From the NCBI RefSeq assembly GCF_018736145.1, contig NZ_CP059997.1:7315501-7379500 (forward strand): a stretch of 64,000 bases of DNA. The letters run 5' to 3'. This document shows positions 17,648 to 26,853 of the stretch, piece by piece (the stretch's first letter is position 1; the number at the start of each line of letters is the position of its first letter). The notes beneath the pieces were generated by a model. The model saw nothing but the letters and a program-made list of their open reading frames with translations, had not been told where the DNA came from and did no database searches. The position numbers were made by a program, and so were the translations under genes. The DNA comes from Amycolatopsis sp. CA-230715. GTDB lineage: Bacteria > Actinomycetota > Actinomycetes > Mycobacteriales > Pseudonocardiaceae.

Positions 17648-18427
17648 CTACTTGAAGATCGCGATCGGGTGGACGATCAGCTCGCCCGAGGCCGGGTCCC
17701 AGTCCTCGACGCGGCCGAGGCACTGGGCTTGGAACGTGCCTTCGGGAACTTCGTCGGCGTCGCGGAACCCGCTGTTGCGGCACCGGAAGCGCACGCGCGG
17801 GCCCTGCATCGGGTCGGGCGGTTCGCCGTAGGGCGCGATGAACACCGTCCGGCCGTCGTCATCTGACCGCACCCGGCGGAACAGGCCCTTCATCGACACG
17901 TACGCGTCGATCCCGCGCAGCCGCGCCGTGCGCAGCCTGGTGCTCTCCGGGCCGTCCGCCCAGCCCAGCGCGTTCACCAGTGCCCTGTTCTGCACCAGCT
18001 CCTGCCGCACGAGGTTGACGTAGACGATGCCGTCGCGCTTGTCGAGCACGTCGATGATCATGCCGATGACGGTGATCGGTTCGGCCTTCTGGATGTACTT
18101 CTCGAACACCTCTTCGGTCTTTTCGCGCTGGCCGCCCGCTTCGACCGGCGAGACCTTGACCGACACCTCGCCGCGGCCCGCCCGCTTGGTCCGCTTCTCG
18201 GTCTCGATCTCGAGCGCCTTGCTGTAGCGGTCCTGCTGGTAGAGCCCCATCACCGAACTGCGGTGCAGGTAGAACGCGATCCCGCTGATCGGGCCGTTTC
18301 CCCTGCGGTCGCGGTCGCGCCGCCAGTGCCGGACGAAGATCACGGCCGAGACCACGACCATGAGCAGCGCCGCGATCCAGACGCCCCACCAGATTCCCCA
18401 GACACCCCAGTAGTTATCGGCAGCCAC
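17648..18427 (-). CDS. Membrane-anchored protein of unknown function in the VWA module
   Basis: The 259-residue product has a Trp-rich start and one membrane helix (about residues 10-32; WWGVWIAALLMVVVSAVIFV), then a charged segment and a soluble C-terminal domain. It includes a long helix (REKTEEVFEKYIQKAEPITV), a segment shared with no family I recognise, and a beta-rich end. It overlaps the upstream VWA lipoprotein gene by 14 bp (18414-18427) and ends the operon. With two partners that carry binding-protein folds, it may be the scaffold or transmitter of an envelope complex; this is inference. Confidence 0.75.
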   Translation of the reverse strand: MAADNYWGVWGIWWGVWIAALLMVVVSAVIFVRHWRRDRDRRGNGPISGIAFYLHRSSVMGLYQQDRYSKALEIETEKRTKRAGRGEVSVKVSPVEAGGQREKTEEVFEKYIQKAEPITVIGMIIDVLDKRDGIVYVNLVRQELVQNRALVNALGWADGPESTRLRTARLRGIDAYVSMKGLFRRVRSDDDGRTVFIAPYGEPPDPMQGPRVRFRCRNSGFRDADEVPEGTFQAQCLGRVEDWDPASGELIVHPIAIFK

Positions 18428-19946
18428 GGATCTCCTTGAATGCGTCGAGCAGGGACTTCGTCGTCGCGTCCACCATGTGCCCGCCGGTGGCGCGCGCGGC
18501 CCTGTCGAGTTCGGCGGCGTTCGCGTCGCCGAACCGCACCGCGTAGGTGTGCACGCCCGCGCCGGTGTGGCCGCGGAGGAATTCGTCGAGACCCGTTCCC
18601 GCGTTGTTCTCGCCGTCGGTCATCAGCACGATCGACACCGGCCGATCCGGTTGTGCCTTCGCGATTTCCGCGGCCTTGTCGTAGGCGTGCGCCAGTGACG
18701 ACCAGATCGCCGTGGTGGCGTCGAAGTTCTCCGAGGCGAGGAAACCGCGCAGTTCTTCGAGACCGGCGGGGCCGGTGACGGTGAAGTCCCGTTCGTCGAG
18801 AACGCGGCCGCCGAATCGGATCATGGTGATCCGCTCGCCTTGGTAGAACCGCTCGAACTCGGCGGCACCCGCGCCGCTGAGCCCGGCGAAGGTCGCACGG
18901 AGCGCGTCGATGCGCTGGCCTTTCATCGAACCCGAGAAATCGAGCACGAAGATCACCTGTCCCGGTTTTCGGCCGCGGGGATCGGCGTAATCGGCGAGGA
19001 GCCTGTCGACGACTTCCTGATCGTCGGGGAAGTACAGCGAGTTCCCGACCGATTTCGCCAGCCGCGGATCGAGCGCGACGCCTTCGGTGAACGGGCGGCG
19101 CAGCGTGCGTTCCATGATCTTCTGCTGGCTCGACGGCCGTTTGAGCCAGGCGACGACGCGGTCGTACGCCTCACGTTTGGCGGGATCGAGCAGCAGCAAC
19201 GGGTATTCCGACTGCATGATCCCGTCGCGCGGGTAGATCAGTTCCAGCGGCTGGGCGAGCTTCCCGCTCGCGTTGAGCGACAGCAACGTCGATTCGTACC
19301 CGATGATCGCGTCGGTGCCGGACCGCTGCGCCGCGAACGCCTCGACCAGTTCCGTCGAACTGCCCGCCGTGAGCGACTGGCCGGTGCGGAATCCCTGGAG
19401 CCGGTCGCAGGCGACGTCCGAGGGTCGCAGTGCCGCGCCGGTTCCCGCGGCCGCCGTGGCGACGCCGACCAGTGCGGACAGGCCGCTCGCCGATCGGGCC
19501 GGGTCCGCCATGGCGAACCGCAGCGTGCCCGCCGCCGCGGCGTCCGCGAAATCCGCCCACGAGACCTGCGGGCCGCGGCTGCGGAGCGCGGCCGCTACCT
19601 GCGGTCGCACGCCGATGACGATGGGCGAGGACATGATCCGCGTGCTCGCCGGGCGTTCGCCGGTGAAACCGGACTTGCGCAGCTTGAGCTGGAAGTACCG
19701 GTCGGTGGACAGCCAGGCCAGGTCGTGGCGGTATTGGCCGGGGGTGAGCGCGGCGCCGGCGTCGATCGTGCCCTGGGTGTCCAGCGCGAGCTCGATCCCG
19801 GTGTCCGCGCGCAGCTCGGCGAGGACCGGCGCCAGATCGGCCAGCTCGGAGCTGGCCAGCACGGTCAGCTTCTCGGTGCCGGAGCCGGAGGTGCACGCGG
19901 TGGCCGCGAGGACGGTGCACAGCGCCGCCGCGAGCAGGCGCCTCAT
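18414..19946 (-). CDS. Solute-binding plus VWA domain lipoprotein
   Basis: The 510-residue product starts at ATG 19946, overlapping the stop of the preceding gene (ATGA). A lipobox places the lipidated Cys at residue 18 (LAATAC). Residues about 25-300 have a type 2 periplasmic-binding-protein pattern (tungstate/sulfate-like). Residues about 328-500 form a von Willebrand A domain with an intact MIDAS: Asp336-Ser338-Ser340 (DFSGS), the Thr of FDATTAIW, and Asp of LMTDGEN. It should bind a ligand and, through a divalent metal, a protein partner at the cell surface. It is flanked by two membrane proteins of the same operon. Confidence 0.9.
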   Translation of the reverse strand: MRRLLAAALCTVLAATACTSGSGTEKLTVLASSELADLAPVLAELRADTGIELALDTQGTIDAGAALTPGQYRHDLAWLSTDRYFQLKLRKSGFTGERPASTRIMSSPIVIGVRPQVAAALRSRGPQVSWADFADAAAAGTLRFAMADPARSASGLSALVGVATAAAGTGAALRPSDVACDRLQGFRTGQSLTAGSSTELVEAFAAQRSGTDAIIGYESTLLSLNASGKLAQPLELIYPRDGIMQSEYPLLLLDPAKREAYDRVVAWLKRPSSQQKIMERTLRRPFTEGVALDPRLAKSVGNSLYFPDDQEVVDRLLADYADPRGRKPGQVIFVLDFSGSMKGQRIDALRATFAGLSGAGAAEFERFYQGERITMIRFGGRVLDERDFTVTGPAGLEELRGFLASENFDATTAIWSSLAHAYDKAAEIAKAQPDRPVSIVLMTDGENNAGTGLDEFLRGHTGAGVHTYAVRFGDANAAELDRAARATGGHMVDATTKSLLDAFKEIRGCR

Positions 19947-21193
19947 CAGCAGTCACCGGCCGTCTTGATCATCTCTTCCAGCACCGGCAGCGCGGGCAAC
20001 GGCGTCCTGCTGTCGTTGTCCGCGGTCTCCGGGGTGGGAACTCCTTGCTGTGCAAGGAAGTCGTACAGGTGCTGGCTCTTGTTGCTGACCGGCGGCGTCG
20101 CCACGCCGAAGCCGAGCTCCATCGCGCGGCGCTGCAGTTCCGGGTCGAAGGTGATGAGGTCGCCGAGCTTCTCCGCCGTCGAGTTCAGCGGGACGAACTG
20201 CGGTTTCGTCAGGATGTTGTCCTTCGGGTACAGCAGCACGCGGTCCGTGTCCGGATGCCCGGTGGCCGCCTTGACCTCCAACTGCCGTGCCAGGTACTGG
20301 TGCTCGTAGATCACCACGATCGGTTTGTCGCCCTCGGCCAGGTTCCAGTAGGACTCCGACAGATCGGCCGAGGCGTAGCCCTGCGCGTTGAGCAGCGGCT
20401 TGATCTTGTTGCCGAGCGCGTGCGCGTCGTTCAACGTGACCGGCCCGGCGGGCGCCCCGCCCCGTGGCGGGTCGGGTACCGGCACCCTGCGGGCGTTTTC
20501 GAGGTAGGCCACCAGGGTCAGGTACGTGGCGCCGGAGTTGGAGTCGCACACGTTCGACGTCTGCGCGAGGACCTGGTTGCTGTTCCTCGCGTGCGCGGTG
20601 TTCGACGGGACGTCGGCGATGCCGAGGGAGTCCCAGGTGGCTTTGTTCTTGATCTTCGCGACGAACTTTTCCATGTCCAGCGAGTAGTAGAGCGGGGTGG
20701 TGCCGTGCACCGCGGTGGCGATTCCGTTGGCCTCCAGCGCTTCGGCGTAGCGGCGGAAGGTCGCGAGCACGATCGGACTGGTGAACGGCTGGCGGACGGC
20801 CCCGACGAAGACGTTGGCGCGCGCACCGCGGACCAGCCCCGCCGCGGGTTCCCCGGAGAGCAGGGCGAAGTCGAACTTGTCGAGGTCGTGCACCGCGGTG
20901 TCGCGGGAGCCGGTCCTGGTCACGTGCACCCGGATGTGGTGGCGCATGAGGATTTCCTGGACCTGCGGGTCCTCGAAGAAGTCGGCCTTGGAGCCCATCT
21001 TCCCGGACAGTTCCAGGGTGGGTTCGAACGGGACGACGACATTCCCGGAAACCAGCAGGACGACCAGGAGCGCGATCGCGGCGACGGCGGCCGGGCCGAA
21101 GGAACGGAGGAAACGACGGCGCAGGAAGAACGCCGAAGGCGGGGGCTGGATGGTGAGATGGGGTTCTTCGAGGGTCGGGCTTTCGGTTGTCAC
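19946..21193 (-). CDS. Membrane-anchored substrate-binding-like protein
   Basis: The frame runs to 21439, but GTG 21193 is the best start, with GGAGGA 7 nt upstream. The 415-residue product has a short Pro/Thr-rich cytoplasmic tail, one membrane helix (about residues 33-53; VAAIALLVVLLVSGNVVV) and an extracellular type 2 binding-protein fold resembling the N-terminal half of the next gene. It lacks permease or ATPase partners. The stop overlaps the next start by ATGA, so the two binding-like proteins are made together, possibly as a hetero-oligomer. Confidence 0.82.
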   Translation of the reverse strand: MTTESPTLEEPHLTIQPPPSAFFLRRRFLRSFGPAAVAAIALLVVLLVSGNVVVPFEPTLELSGKMGSKADFFEDPQVQEILMRHHIRVHVTRTGSRDTAVHDLDKFDFALLSGEPAAGLVRGARANVFVGAVRQPFTSPIVLATFRRYAEALEANGIATAVHGTTPLYYSLDMEKFVAKIKNKATWDSLGIADVPSNTAHARNSNQVLAQTSNVCDSNSGATYLTLVAYLENARRVPVPDPPRGGAPAGPVTLNDAHALGNKIKPLLNAQGYASADLSESYWNLAEGDKPIVVIYEHQYLARQLEVKAATGHPDTDRVLLYPKDNILTKPQFVPLNSTAEKLGDLITFDPELQRRAMELGFGVATPPVSNKSQHLYDFLAQQGVPTPETADNDSRTPLPALPVLEEMIKTAGDC

Positions 21194-21563
21194 CGATTCG
21201 TCCTCCGGAAGGGAACCGTGCGATTCGTGCCCCGAGTCTATCCGGGGGCCACGACAGTTCTGGCCCGCGTTGGGAACTTTCGAATTCGCGGTGAATCTCG
21301 GCGGTGTCCGGTGATTGATCATTTTCCGTGCGGGCGCGGACAAGAACTGATCGTGAACGTCTGGTTGCCTTTGGCTTAACGACGTATCTCGAACACGGAT
21401 CGAGGACATCCGGGCCCCGCGGTGGCGGGAAGAGAGCACGGCTTCGCGGTGGCCTTGGTACTCGTGGGATCATGAGTGCTCGACTGGGGGTGAACAACGT
21501 TCAAGACTGCCCCGAGTGATCGAACGCGCGACCTGGGGAGCCGGGGCGAGGTAGGGAGGGGTT
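21194..21563. other. 370-bp divergent spacer
   Basis: This is the shared upstream region of the VWA module (minus strand) and the oligopeptide-binding gene (plus strand). It is moderately AT-rich around 21300-21400. It contains ribosome sites for both genes (GGAGGA for 21193, GGGAGGGG for 21564). No further gene or strong repeat was seen. Confidence 0.5.
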
Positions 21564-23153
21564 ATGCGGCGATCGCGTTGGGTTCCGGCGGCCGTGCTGC
21601 TGACATCGGTGAGCCTGCTGGCTGCCTGCGGGGGCGGCGGGGCCAGGAGCGATTCCACCGTGACGGTGTTCGGCACCGAGCCCCAGAACGGCCTGGTGCC
21701 GTCGAACACGAACGAGGTCGGTGGCAACAAGGCGTTGGAGCCGATGTTCACCAAGCTGGTGAGCTTCGATTCGCAGACCGGCGCGCCGTCCAACGCGATG
21801 GCGGAGTCGATCGAGTCGTCGGACGCGAAGACCTACGACATCAAGCTCAAGCAGGGCTGGAAGTTCCACGACGGGACCGAGGTCAAGGCGAAGAACTTCG
21901 TCGACGCGTGGAACTGGGCGGCCAACGCGAAGAACGGCCAGCTGAACTCCTCGTTCTTCGAGCAGATCGAGGGCTTCGACGCGGTCAACCCCGGTAAGGG
22001 CAAAACGCCGACCGCGGACACGATGACCGGGCTGCGGGTTGTGAACGACTACGAGTTCAAAGCGGTGCTGAAGGCGCCGTTCTCGGTGTTCCCGACGAAG
22101 GTCGGCTACGGGGCGTTCGCGCCGTTGCCCGACGTGTTCTTCAAGGATCCGAAGGCGTTCGCCGAGCACCCGATCGGCAACGGGCCGCTGAAGTTCGTCT
22201 CGCGGACGCCGAACGTGGACATGAAGCTGACCCGCTTCGATGACTACAAGGGCCAGGACAAGGTCAAGTTCAAGGACTTGACGATCAAGATCTACTCCAG
22301 CCAGGAAACCGCCTACCAGGACCTGAAGAGCGGTCGCCTCGACTTCATGGAGGCACTGCCGCCGTCGGCTCTCGCGGACGGCAAGTACAAGGCCGATTTG
22401 GGGGAGAACCTGGTCGAGGGTCACCTGCTCGGCATCAGCACGATCGCCGTCCCGTACTACGTACCGGGATACGACAACATCCACCTGCGCAGGGCGATCT
22501 CGATGGCGATCAACCGCGAGCAGATCGTGCACACCGTCCTCCACGACACGTACCTGCCCTCTGAGGGGTGGGTTCCGCGGGGCATCGAGGGCTACCGCCC
22601 GGACGTGTGCGGTGAGGCGTGCAAGTACGACCCGGTGAAGGCGAAGGCGGAGCTGGCGCAGTCCGGGTTCACCGGCAAGCTGACCATCACCGCCAACGCG
22701 GATGGTGGCCGCAAGGAGTCGCTGGTCGCGGCGTGCAACAGCGTCAGGAACGCGCTCGGCATCGAGTGCGACTTCGTGCCTGCCACGAACTTCGGCCAGT
22801 TCCGCGACGCCCTCAACAACAAGCACCTCACCGGCATGGCCCGGTCCGACTGGATCGCCGACTACCACTCGATCGAGAACTTCCTCAACCCGACCTACAA
22901 GACCAACGCCAGTTCGAACGATGCGGCCTACTCCAACGCGACCACCGACGCCCTGCTGACCCGGGCCGACTCGACCAGGGACAAGGCCGCCGCGATCGCG
23001 CTCTACCAGCAGGCCGAGGACCAGATCGCCAAGGACCTGCCGCAAATCCCGGTGTGGGAGCAGAAGGGCGTCGCGGCGAAGTCGAAGAACCTCAAGGTGG
23101 CCAAGCTCGACTTCCGGCGCATTCCCGACTACCCGTCGATCGAACTGGGCTGA
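21564..23153 (+). CDS. Oligopeptide ABC transporter substrate-binding lipoprotein (SBP family 5)
   Basis: The 529-residue product starts at ATG 21564 behind GGGAGGGG. The signal peptide ends at a lipobox LLAAC with Cys22. The mature part follows the SBP_bac_5 (OppA/DppA) pattern: TVTVFGTEPQNGLVPSN near the start, 'DIKLKQGWKFHDG' type motif near residue 90, IGNGPLKF, and LRRAISMAINREQI. It binds extracellular peptides for import. No permease or ATPase genes adjoin it, so it is an orphan binding protein that must use another transporter or act as a sensor. The end overlaps the convergent decarboxylase by 25 bp. Confidence 0.92.
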   Translation: MRRSRWVPAAVLLTSVSLLAACGGGGARSDSTVTVFGTEPQNGLVPSNTNEVGGNKALEPMFTKLVSFDSQTGAPSNAMAESIESSDAKTYDIKLKQGWKFHDGTEVKAKNFVDAWNWAANAKNGQLNSSFFEQIEGFDAVNPGKGKTPTADTMTGLRVVNDYEFKAVLKAPFSVFPTKVGYGAFAPLPDVFFKDPKAFAEHPIGNGPLKFVSRTPNVDMKLTRFDDYKGQDKVKFKDLTIKIYSSQETAYQDLKSGRLDFMEALPPSALADGKYKADLGENLVEGHLLGISTIAVPYYVPGYDNIHLRRAISMAINREQIVHTVLHDTYLPSEGWVPRGIEGYRPDVCGEACKYDPVKAKAELAQSGFTGKLTITANADGGRKESLVAACNSVRNALGIECDFVPATNFGQFRDALNNKHLTGMARSDWIADYHSIENFLNPTYKTNASSNDAAYSNATTDALLTRADSTRDKAAAIALYQQAEDQIAKDLPQIPVWEQKGVAAKSKNLKVAKLDFRRIPDYPSIELG

Positions 23154-24568
23154 CCCTCGCCCGCGTCCGCGAGGAGGTCCAGCACCTGCTGGTGCAGTGC
23201 GGGCACGTGCTGCTCGGTCTCGGGTTTCATCAGCACGCTGCGCAGGATGCGGCCGCGGTCGAGGTCGGCGCGCACCCGGTGGCCGCGGGCGGCCAGCTCG
23301 GCGGCGTCGACGGTGTAGGTGGCCACGAACAGTGCCTGCGCCGGGGGCAGGTGCATACCGCGGGTCAGGACGTGGGCGCTGGCGCGGTCGATTTCGGACA
23401 GGCGCTCGCGGGTGGGGTAGTAGCCGAGGATGTCCAGTTGCGGGCGCTGGTACAGGGTCAGCTGCTCGCAGCCGTCGATGCGGCCGGCCCAGTCCAGTGC
23501 CGCGCGACGGCACGCGCGCAGCACCGCGCCGAGGCCGTCGGGGGTCAGCGGCAGTAGCCGCAACGTCAGCCAGAGCGCCGCCGCGGACGCACCGGCACGC
23601 GAGCATTCGAGGGAGATTTCGCCGAGGTGCAGCTCGTCCGAGGTGAAGTAGGTGTAGGGCGAGTCGTGCAGGAAGTGCTTGGCCACACCGGGATCGCGGA
23701 ACAGCACGGTGCCGCAACCATAGGGCTGTAGCCCGTGTTTGTGGGGATCGATGACGACGGAGTCGCATTCGGCGATGGCGGTGAAGGGCGCGGCGGCCAC
23801 GCCGTCGGCGCGGTCGTCGGCGATGAGGCGGAAGAATCCACCGTAGGCGGCGTCGACATGGATCCGGGCCCCGTGGTTCCGGGCCAGCGCGACGATGTCG
23901 TGGATGGGGTCGATCGCGCCCAGCCCCGTGGTGCCCGCGGTGGCCACCACGGTCCCGATCGTCCCGGTCCGCAGCAGTTCCTCCAGCGCCCGCGGATCCA
24001 TGGTGCCGTCGGCGGTCGTGGGTACCGCGATGCCGTCCACGCCAAGGAGATGGCACATGCGAGCGTGCGTGTAGTGCGCGTCCGCGCTGTACGCCACGGA
24101 CTTGCCAGGGTGGGATTCGCGAGCGACGAACAGCGCTTCGAGATTGGCGATGGTGCCACTGCTGGTCAGGTGCCCGAGGTGCTGGTCGAAGCCGAACATC
24201 GCGGCCAGCTGCGCCACGACGTCCTTTTCCATCGCGGCCGTCGCTGGTCCGCCGTCGAGTGCGTGGTTGTTGGGGTTGACCAGCATCGTCGTCACGTAGC
24301 CGAGCACCGCCGCCGGGTGCGGTGGCTTGAGCATCTGCCCCGCGTAGCGCGGGTGGAAGAACGGGTAGTTGTCCCGCAGCCTGGTGCGCAGTTCCTCGGT
24401 GGCTTGCCGCAGCGCGGCCATGTCCACGTCCTGCGACGGGTGGGGCGCGAAGTCCCCGTACTCGCTCATCCAGCGAGCCATCTCCGCGACCGCGGCTCGC
24501 AGTTGCGCACCCAGCTCGGCTGCCCCGGCCGGGCCACCGTGCAGCGGGCCCTCCGGGATGGCCGCCAT
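23129..24568 (-). CDS. Group II pyridoxal-phosphate decarboxylase
   Basis: The 479-residue product starts at ATG 24568 (GGAGTG upstream); the longer frame to 24670 lacks a ribosome site. The PLP lysine is Lys277 in DPHKHG and the cofactor-nitrogen Asp is Asp239 in VDAAYGG. LTSSGTIAN and ATAGTTGLGAIDP are typical of the DDC/glutamate-decarboxylase fold. The substrate could be an aromatic amino acid, 2,4-diaminobutyrate or a related amino acid. It is the last gene of the polyketide operon, 144 nt after the MpaB gene, so it may supply an amine starter or decarboxylate a tailoring partner. The context role is inferred. Confidence 0.88.
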   Translation of the reverse strand: MAAIPEGPLHGGPAGAAELGAQLRAAVAEMARWMSEYGDFAPHPSQDVDMAALRQATEELRTRLRDNYPFFHPRYAGQMLKPPHPAAVLGYVTTMLVNPNNHALDGGPATAAMEKDVVAQLAAMFGFDQHLGHLTSSGTIANLEALFVARESHPGKSVAYSADAHYTHARMCHLLGVDGIAVPTTADGTMDPRALEELLRTGTIGTVVATAGTTGLGAIDPIHDIVALARNHGARIHVDAAYGGFFRLIADDRADGVAAAPFTAIAECDSVVIDPHKHGLQPYGCGTVLFRDPGVAKHFLHDSPYTYFTSDELHLGEISLECSRAGASAAALWLTLRLLPLTPDGLGAVLRACRRAALDWAGRIDGCEQLTLYQRPQLDILGYYPTRERLSEIDRASAHVLTRGMHLPPAQALFVATYTVDAAELAARGHRVRADLDRGRILRSVLMKPETEQHVPALHQQVLDLLADAGEGQPSSIDG

Positions 24569-24712
24569 GCCCCACTCCGTTCGCCCGCGTTCGTGCTCGG
24601 TTTTTCCTTTATAGCATCGGAAGAACGGCACGAAAGTAGGGTAAGCGGGCCCGCGTAGTGAGACACGCACTCGTGCCGCTTCGCTGGATCGGGTGCGTTT
24701 TCGCGTCGGCCT

Positions 24713-25591
24713 TCATGGACTGTGCTGGCGTTGGGTGCGGGTGAGGTCGTGGGGGCCGAGGTCGTGCACGGTCCAGCCGTGGGGATAGGTGCGCGGTTCG
24801 GGGACGTAGGGCCGATCGTGCGGGCGCGGTGGCAGCATCCGGAGCAGTTTTCCCCGTGCCCGTACGACGGTGCGGATCAGTTTCCGCTGCCGGTGGCTCG
24901 GTGTGGTCAGGCCGATCAGTTCGGGGAGTGGTGGTTCGAGCAGCGCGGCGACCGCTCGGGGCACCGCGGCTCGCGTGAGCGGACGCAGCGGGCGGGGAGC
25001 CCAGTCGGCGAACAGGGTGTAGACGGCTTCGGCGATTTCGCGGTTGGCGGGGTCGAATTCGGCTCGTTCGCGGCGGGTGGTTTCCAGTACGTCGCGGAAA
25101 CCCGCGTGGTTGGGAGGGATGTTCTTGATGCCCATGAGCTGGCCCATTCGCCTGCCGGTGAGGATCAGTGCCCGTACTTCGCCCTCGGACAGCGGTCGCC
25201 AGCCGTAGGTGGTGATCCAGTCGATCGGGCCGAGGGTCTGGGAGGCGAGCAGGTAGCGGAAGTCTTCGTTGCTGATGTCGTAGTGGCCGTGGATGTAGTT
25301 CATCTTGCGCAGGGCGGCGCGGCCGTCGGGGGAGTCCAAACCGGACTTCTTGGCTTCGTGTTCGAAGAGCATGGTGTCGTCGAAGCGCTTCTGCCCCTGC
25401 CGGGTGAACCGTCCGGTGGCGGCGAGCAGGCGGCTGACCGAGGGCACGACGATGTCGGTCATCAGTGCCAGTTGGAATCCGATCCGGTAGTCCCACGGGA
25501 ATTCGTACCGGGTGATCAGGTGCTGGATTTCCGGGTAGTCGGTTTCGGGGTCGAGGGTGCGGATGTAGCGCAGCCGGTCGTAGCGTTTCAT
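24713..25591 (-). CDS. MpaB-type (DUF2236) haem oxygenase family protein
   Basis: The 292-residue product starts at ATG 25591. It matches the ER-bound oxygenase MpaB/rubber oxygenase family: a central 'MNYIHGHYDISNEDFRYLLA' type block with conserved His residues, then WITTYGWRPLSEGE and TGRRMGQLMGI. Characterised relatives are haem proteins that cleave double bonds oxidatively: MpaB acts on a farnesyl side chain in mycophenolic acid biosynthesis, and Lcp/RoxA-type enzymes act on rubber. In this operon it is a candidate for oxidative cleavage of an alkene in the polyketide. The stop of the DUF5988 gene is 14 nt before its start. Confidence 0.82.
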   Translation of the reverse strand: MKRYDRLRYIRTLDPETDYPEIQHLITRYEFPWDYRIGFQLALMTDIVVPSVSRLLAATGRFTRQGQKRFDDTMLFEHEAKKSGLDSPDGRAALRKMNYIHGHYDISNEDFRYLLASQTLGPIDWITTYGWRPLSEGEVRALILTGRRMGQLMGIKNIPPNHAGFRDVLETTRRERAEFDPANREIAEAVYTLFADWAPRPLRPLTRAAVPRAVAALLEPPLPELIGLTTPSHRQRKLIRTVVRARGKLLRMLPPRPHDRPYVPEPRTYPHGWTVHDLGPHDLTRTQRQHSP

Positions 25592-25605
25592 CGGAGGGTT
25601 CTTCC

Positions 25606-25827
25606 TTACTCGGCGATGCGGGTCCGGTGGGTCCAGCGGAATACGATGGCCGCGCGGTCTTCGATCATTTCCCGTTCGTCGGTGCGGTTGAAGTGCTCGT
25701 TGTGGCCGCCGTGGCTGACCACCAGCCTTTCCGGCGGTTCGGTTCCGCTGAGCTCGCGGACCCGCATCAGGCTCGCCGGGCCTCCGGTCAGTGCGAGCAG
25801 GATGTCGTCGTTTTCCCTGGCGGACAT
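25606..25827 (-). CDS. DUF5988 small protein
   Basis: The 73-residue product starts at ATG 25827. It shows the DUF5988 pattern: an LLALTGGP strand near the start, a central NEHFNRT block and a terminal VFRWTHRTRIAE. This small soluble family is often found inside actinomycete polyketide or related biosynthetic clusters and its function is not established. It sits between the AveC-like and MpaB-like genes, 25 and 14 nt from them, so it is certainly co-transcribed. Confidence 0.85.
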   Translation of the reverse strand: MSARENDDILLALTGGPASLMRVRELSGTEPPERLVVSHGGHNEHFNRTDEREMIEDRAAIVFRWTHRTRIAE

Positions 25828-25852
25828 GGTGTTCTCCGTTCGGTCGGGCGGT

Positions 25853-26833
25853 TCAGCGGGGCCAGAGCCAGCCGGGCATGTCGGCCGGCATGGGGTCGGT
25901 GCCGAGCAGGGTGGTGTTCATGGAGATGAGCATCCAGCCGAACATCACGAGGTTGGTGAACCCGATCGCGGACAGGATGCGCAGCCAGTTCCGCGCTCGT
26001 GCGGGGAATGCGGTGACGCCGCGGAACAACGGGATTTCGCCGCCGTGCCGGTTCGCGTAGTGCCACACCATCGCGGTGGGGGTGGACAGGAGAATCCCCG
26101 CGATCACGTGTCCCAGCGGGATTTGGTACCAGTGCCCGCCGAACAGCGCGAGCTCCTGGTTGGCGGAGGGGTAGTTGTACATGCCGAGGCCGACGACGAG
26201 CACGATTTCGAAGATCGCGTCGAGCAGGGCGCCGGTGAGCAGGAAGATCGGTGTCAGCCGGAGCATGCCCCACTGCGGCCGGTGCCGGGAGACGCGGGTC
26301 ATGAGCCAAAGCTGGGCCCATACCCAGGTGATCACCGGGATGTACATCAGGATGCTGGCCGCCACCACGGTTTCGACTTGCAGCTGCGGGGCGGGGCCGT
26401 CCCAGCCGGGAAGGTAGGGGCCCCACGTGGTGACGTTGAGCGCGTACCGGTTTCCGATGGCGATGAGGTCCCGTGCGTTCGACAACGGGGCCAGCCAGAA
26501 CGAGAGGCCGAAGCCGATCACGATGGTCGCGTCGAAGGTTATTTCCCCCGCTTTCTTGCTGCGATAGGTGACGACCGCGACGCAGGTCAGAATGATCGCG
26601 AACATCAGGGCTTGCCCGACCCAGGTGAGCGCGGCTCGCCCGGTGGAGATCTGGTAGTCGCCGTCGGGCACCGCGTGCAGTCCTCCGGCGGCGATCCAGC
26701 GGCCCAGTACGACGGCCTGGAACAGCAGGACGGCGATGCCGAGCGCGGACCAGAGGCCGACGGGGCTCACCCAGCGGGCGGCTCGCCTCGGTTCTCCGTG
26801 GTGGTGTGGAACGAATTCGAGTTGTTCGGACAT
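25853..26833 (-). CDS. AveC-family (spirocyclase) membrane protein
   Basis: The 326-residue product starts at ATG 26833 with GGAGGAGGG upstream (the frame itself opens at 26899). It has about seven hydrophobic helices, with motifs typical of AveC relatives: FWLAPLSNARDL, WGPYLPGW, and GGHWYQIPLGHVI. AveC catalyses the spiroketal dehydration/cyclisation step of avermectin, and MeiC is the related dual enzyme. Here there is no modular macrolide PKS, so the substrate would be a smaller polyketide. It begins 20 nt after the PKS stop. Confidence 0.82.
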   Translation of the reverse strand: MSEQLEFVPHHHGEPRRAARWVSPVGLWSALGIAVLLFQAVVLGRWIAAGGLHAVPDGDYQISTGRAALTWVGQALMFAIILTCVAVVTYRSKKAGEITFDATIVIGFGLSFWLAPLSNARDLIAIGNRYALNVTTWGPYLPGWDGPAPQLQVETVVAASILMYIPVITWVWAQLWLMTRVSRHRPQWGMLRLTPIFLLTGALLDAIFEIVLVVGLGMYNYPSANQELALFGGHWYQIPLGHVIAGILLSTPTAMVWHYANRHGGEIPLFRGVTAFPARARNWLRILSAIGFTNLVMFGWMLISMNTTLLGTDPMPADMPGWLWPR

Positions 26834-26853
26834 GCTGCTGCCCTCCTCCGCGG

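Noticed and set aside
14912..17866. 984-codon plus-strand frame
   Set aside because: It is the antisense shadow of the LAL regulator, whose Walker and LuxR motifs are complete on the other strand.
21501..24575. 1024-codon minus-strand frame
   Set aside because: It crosses the OppA gene and the decarboxylase in wrong frames. Both real genes have intact motifs.
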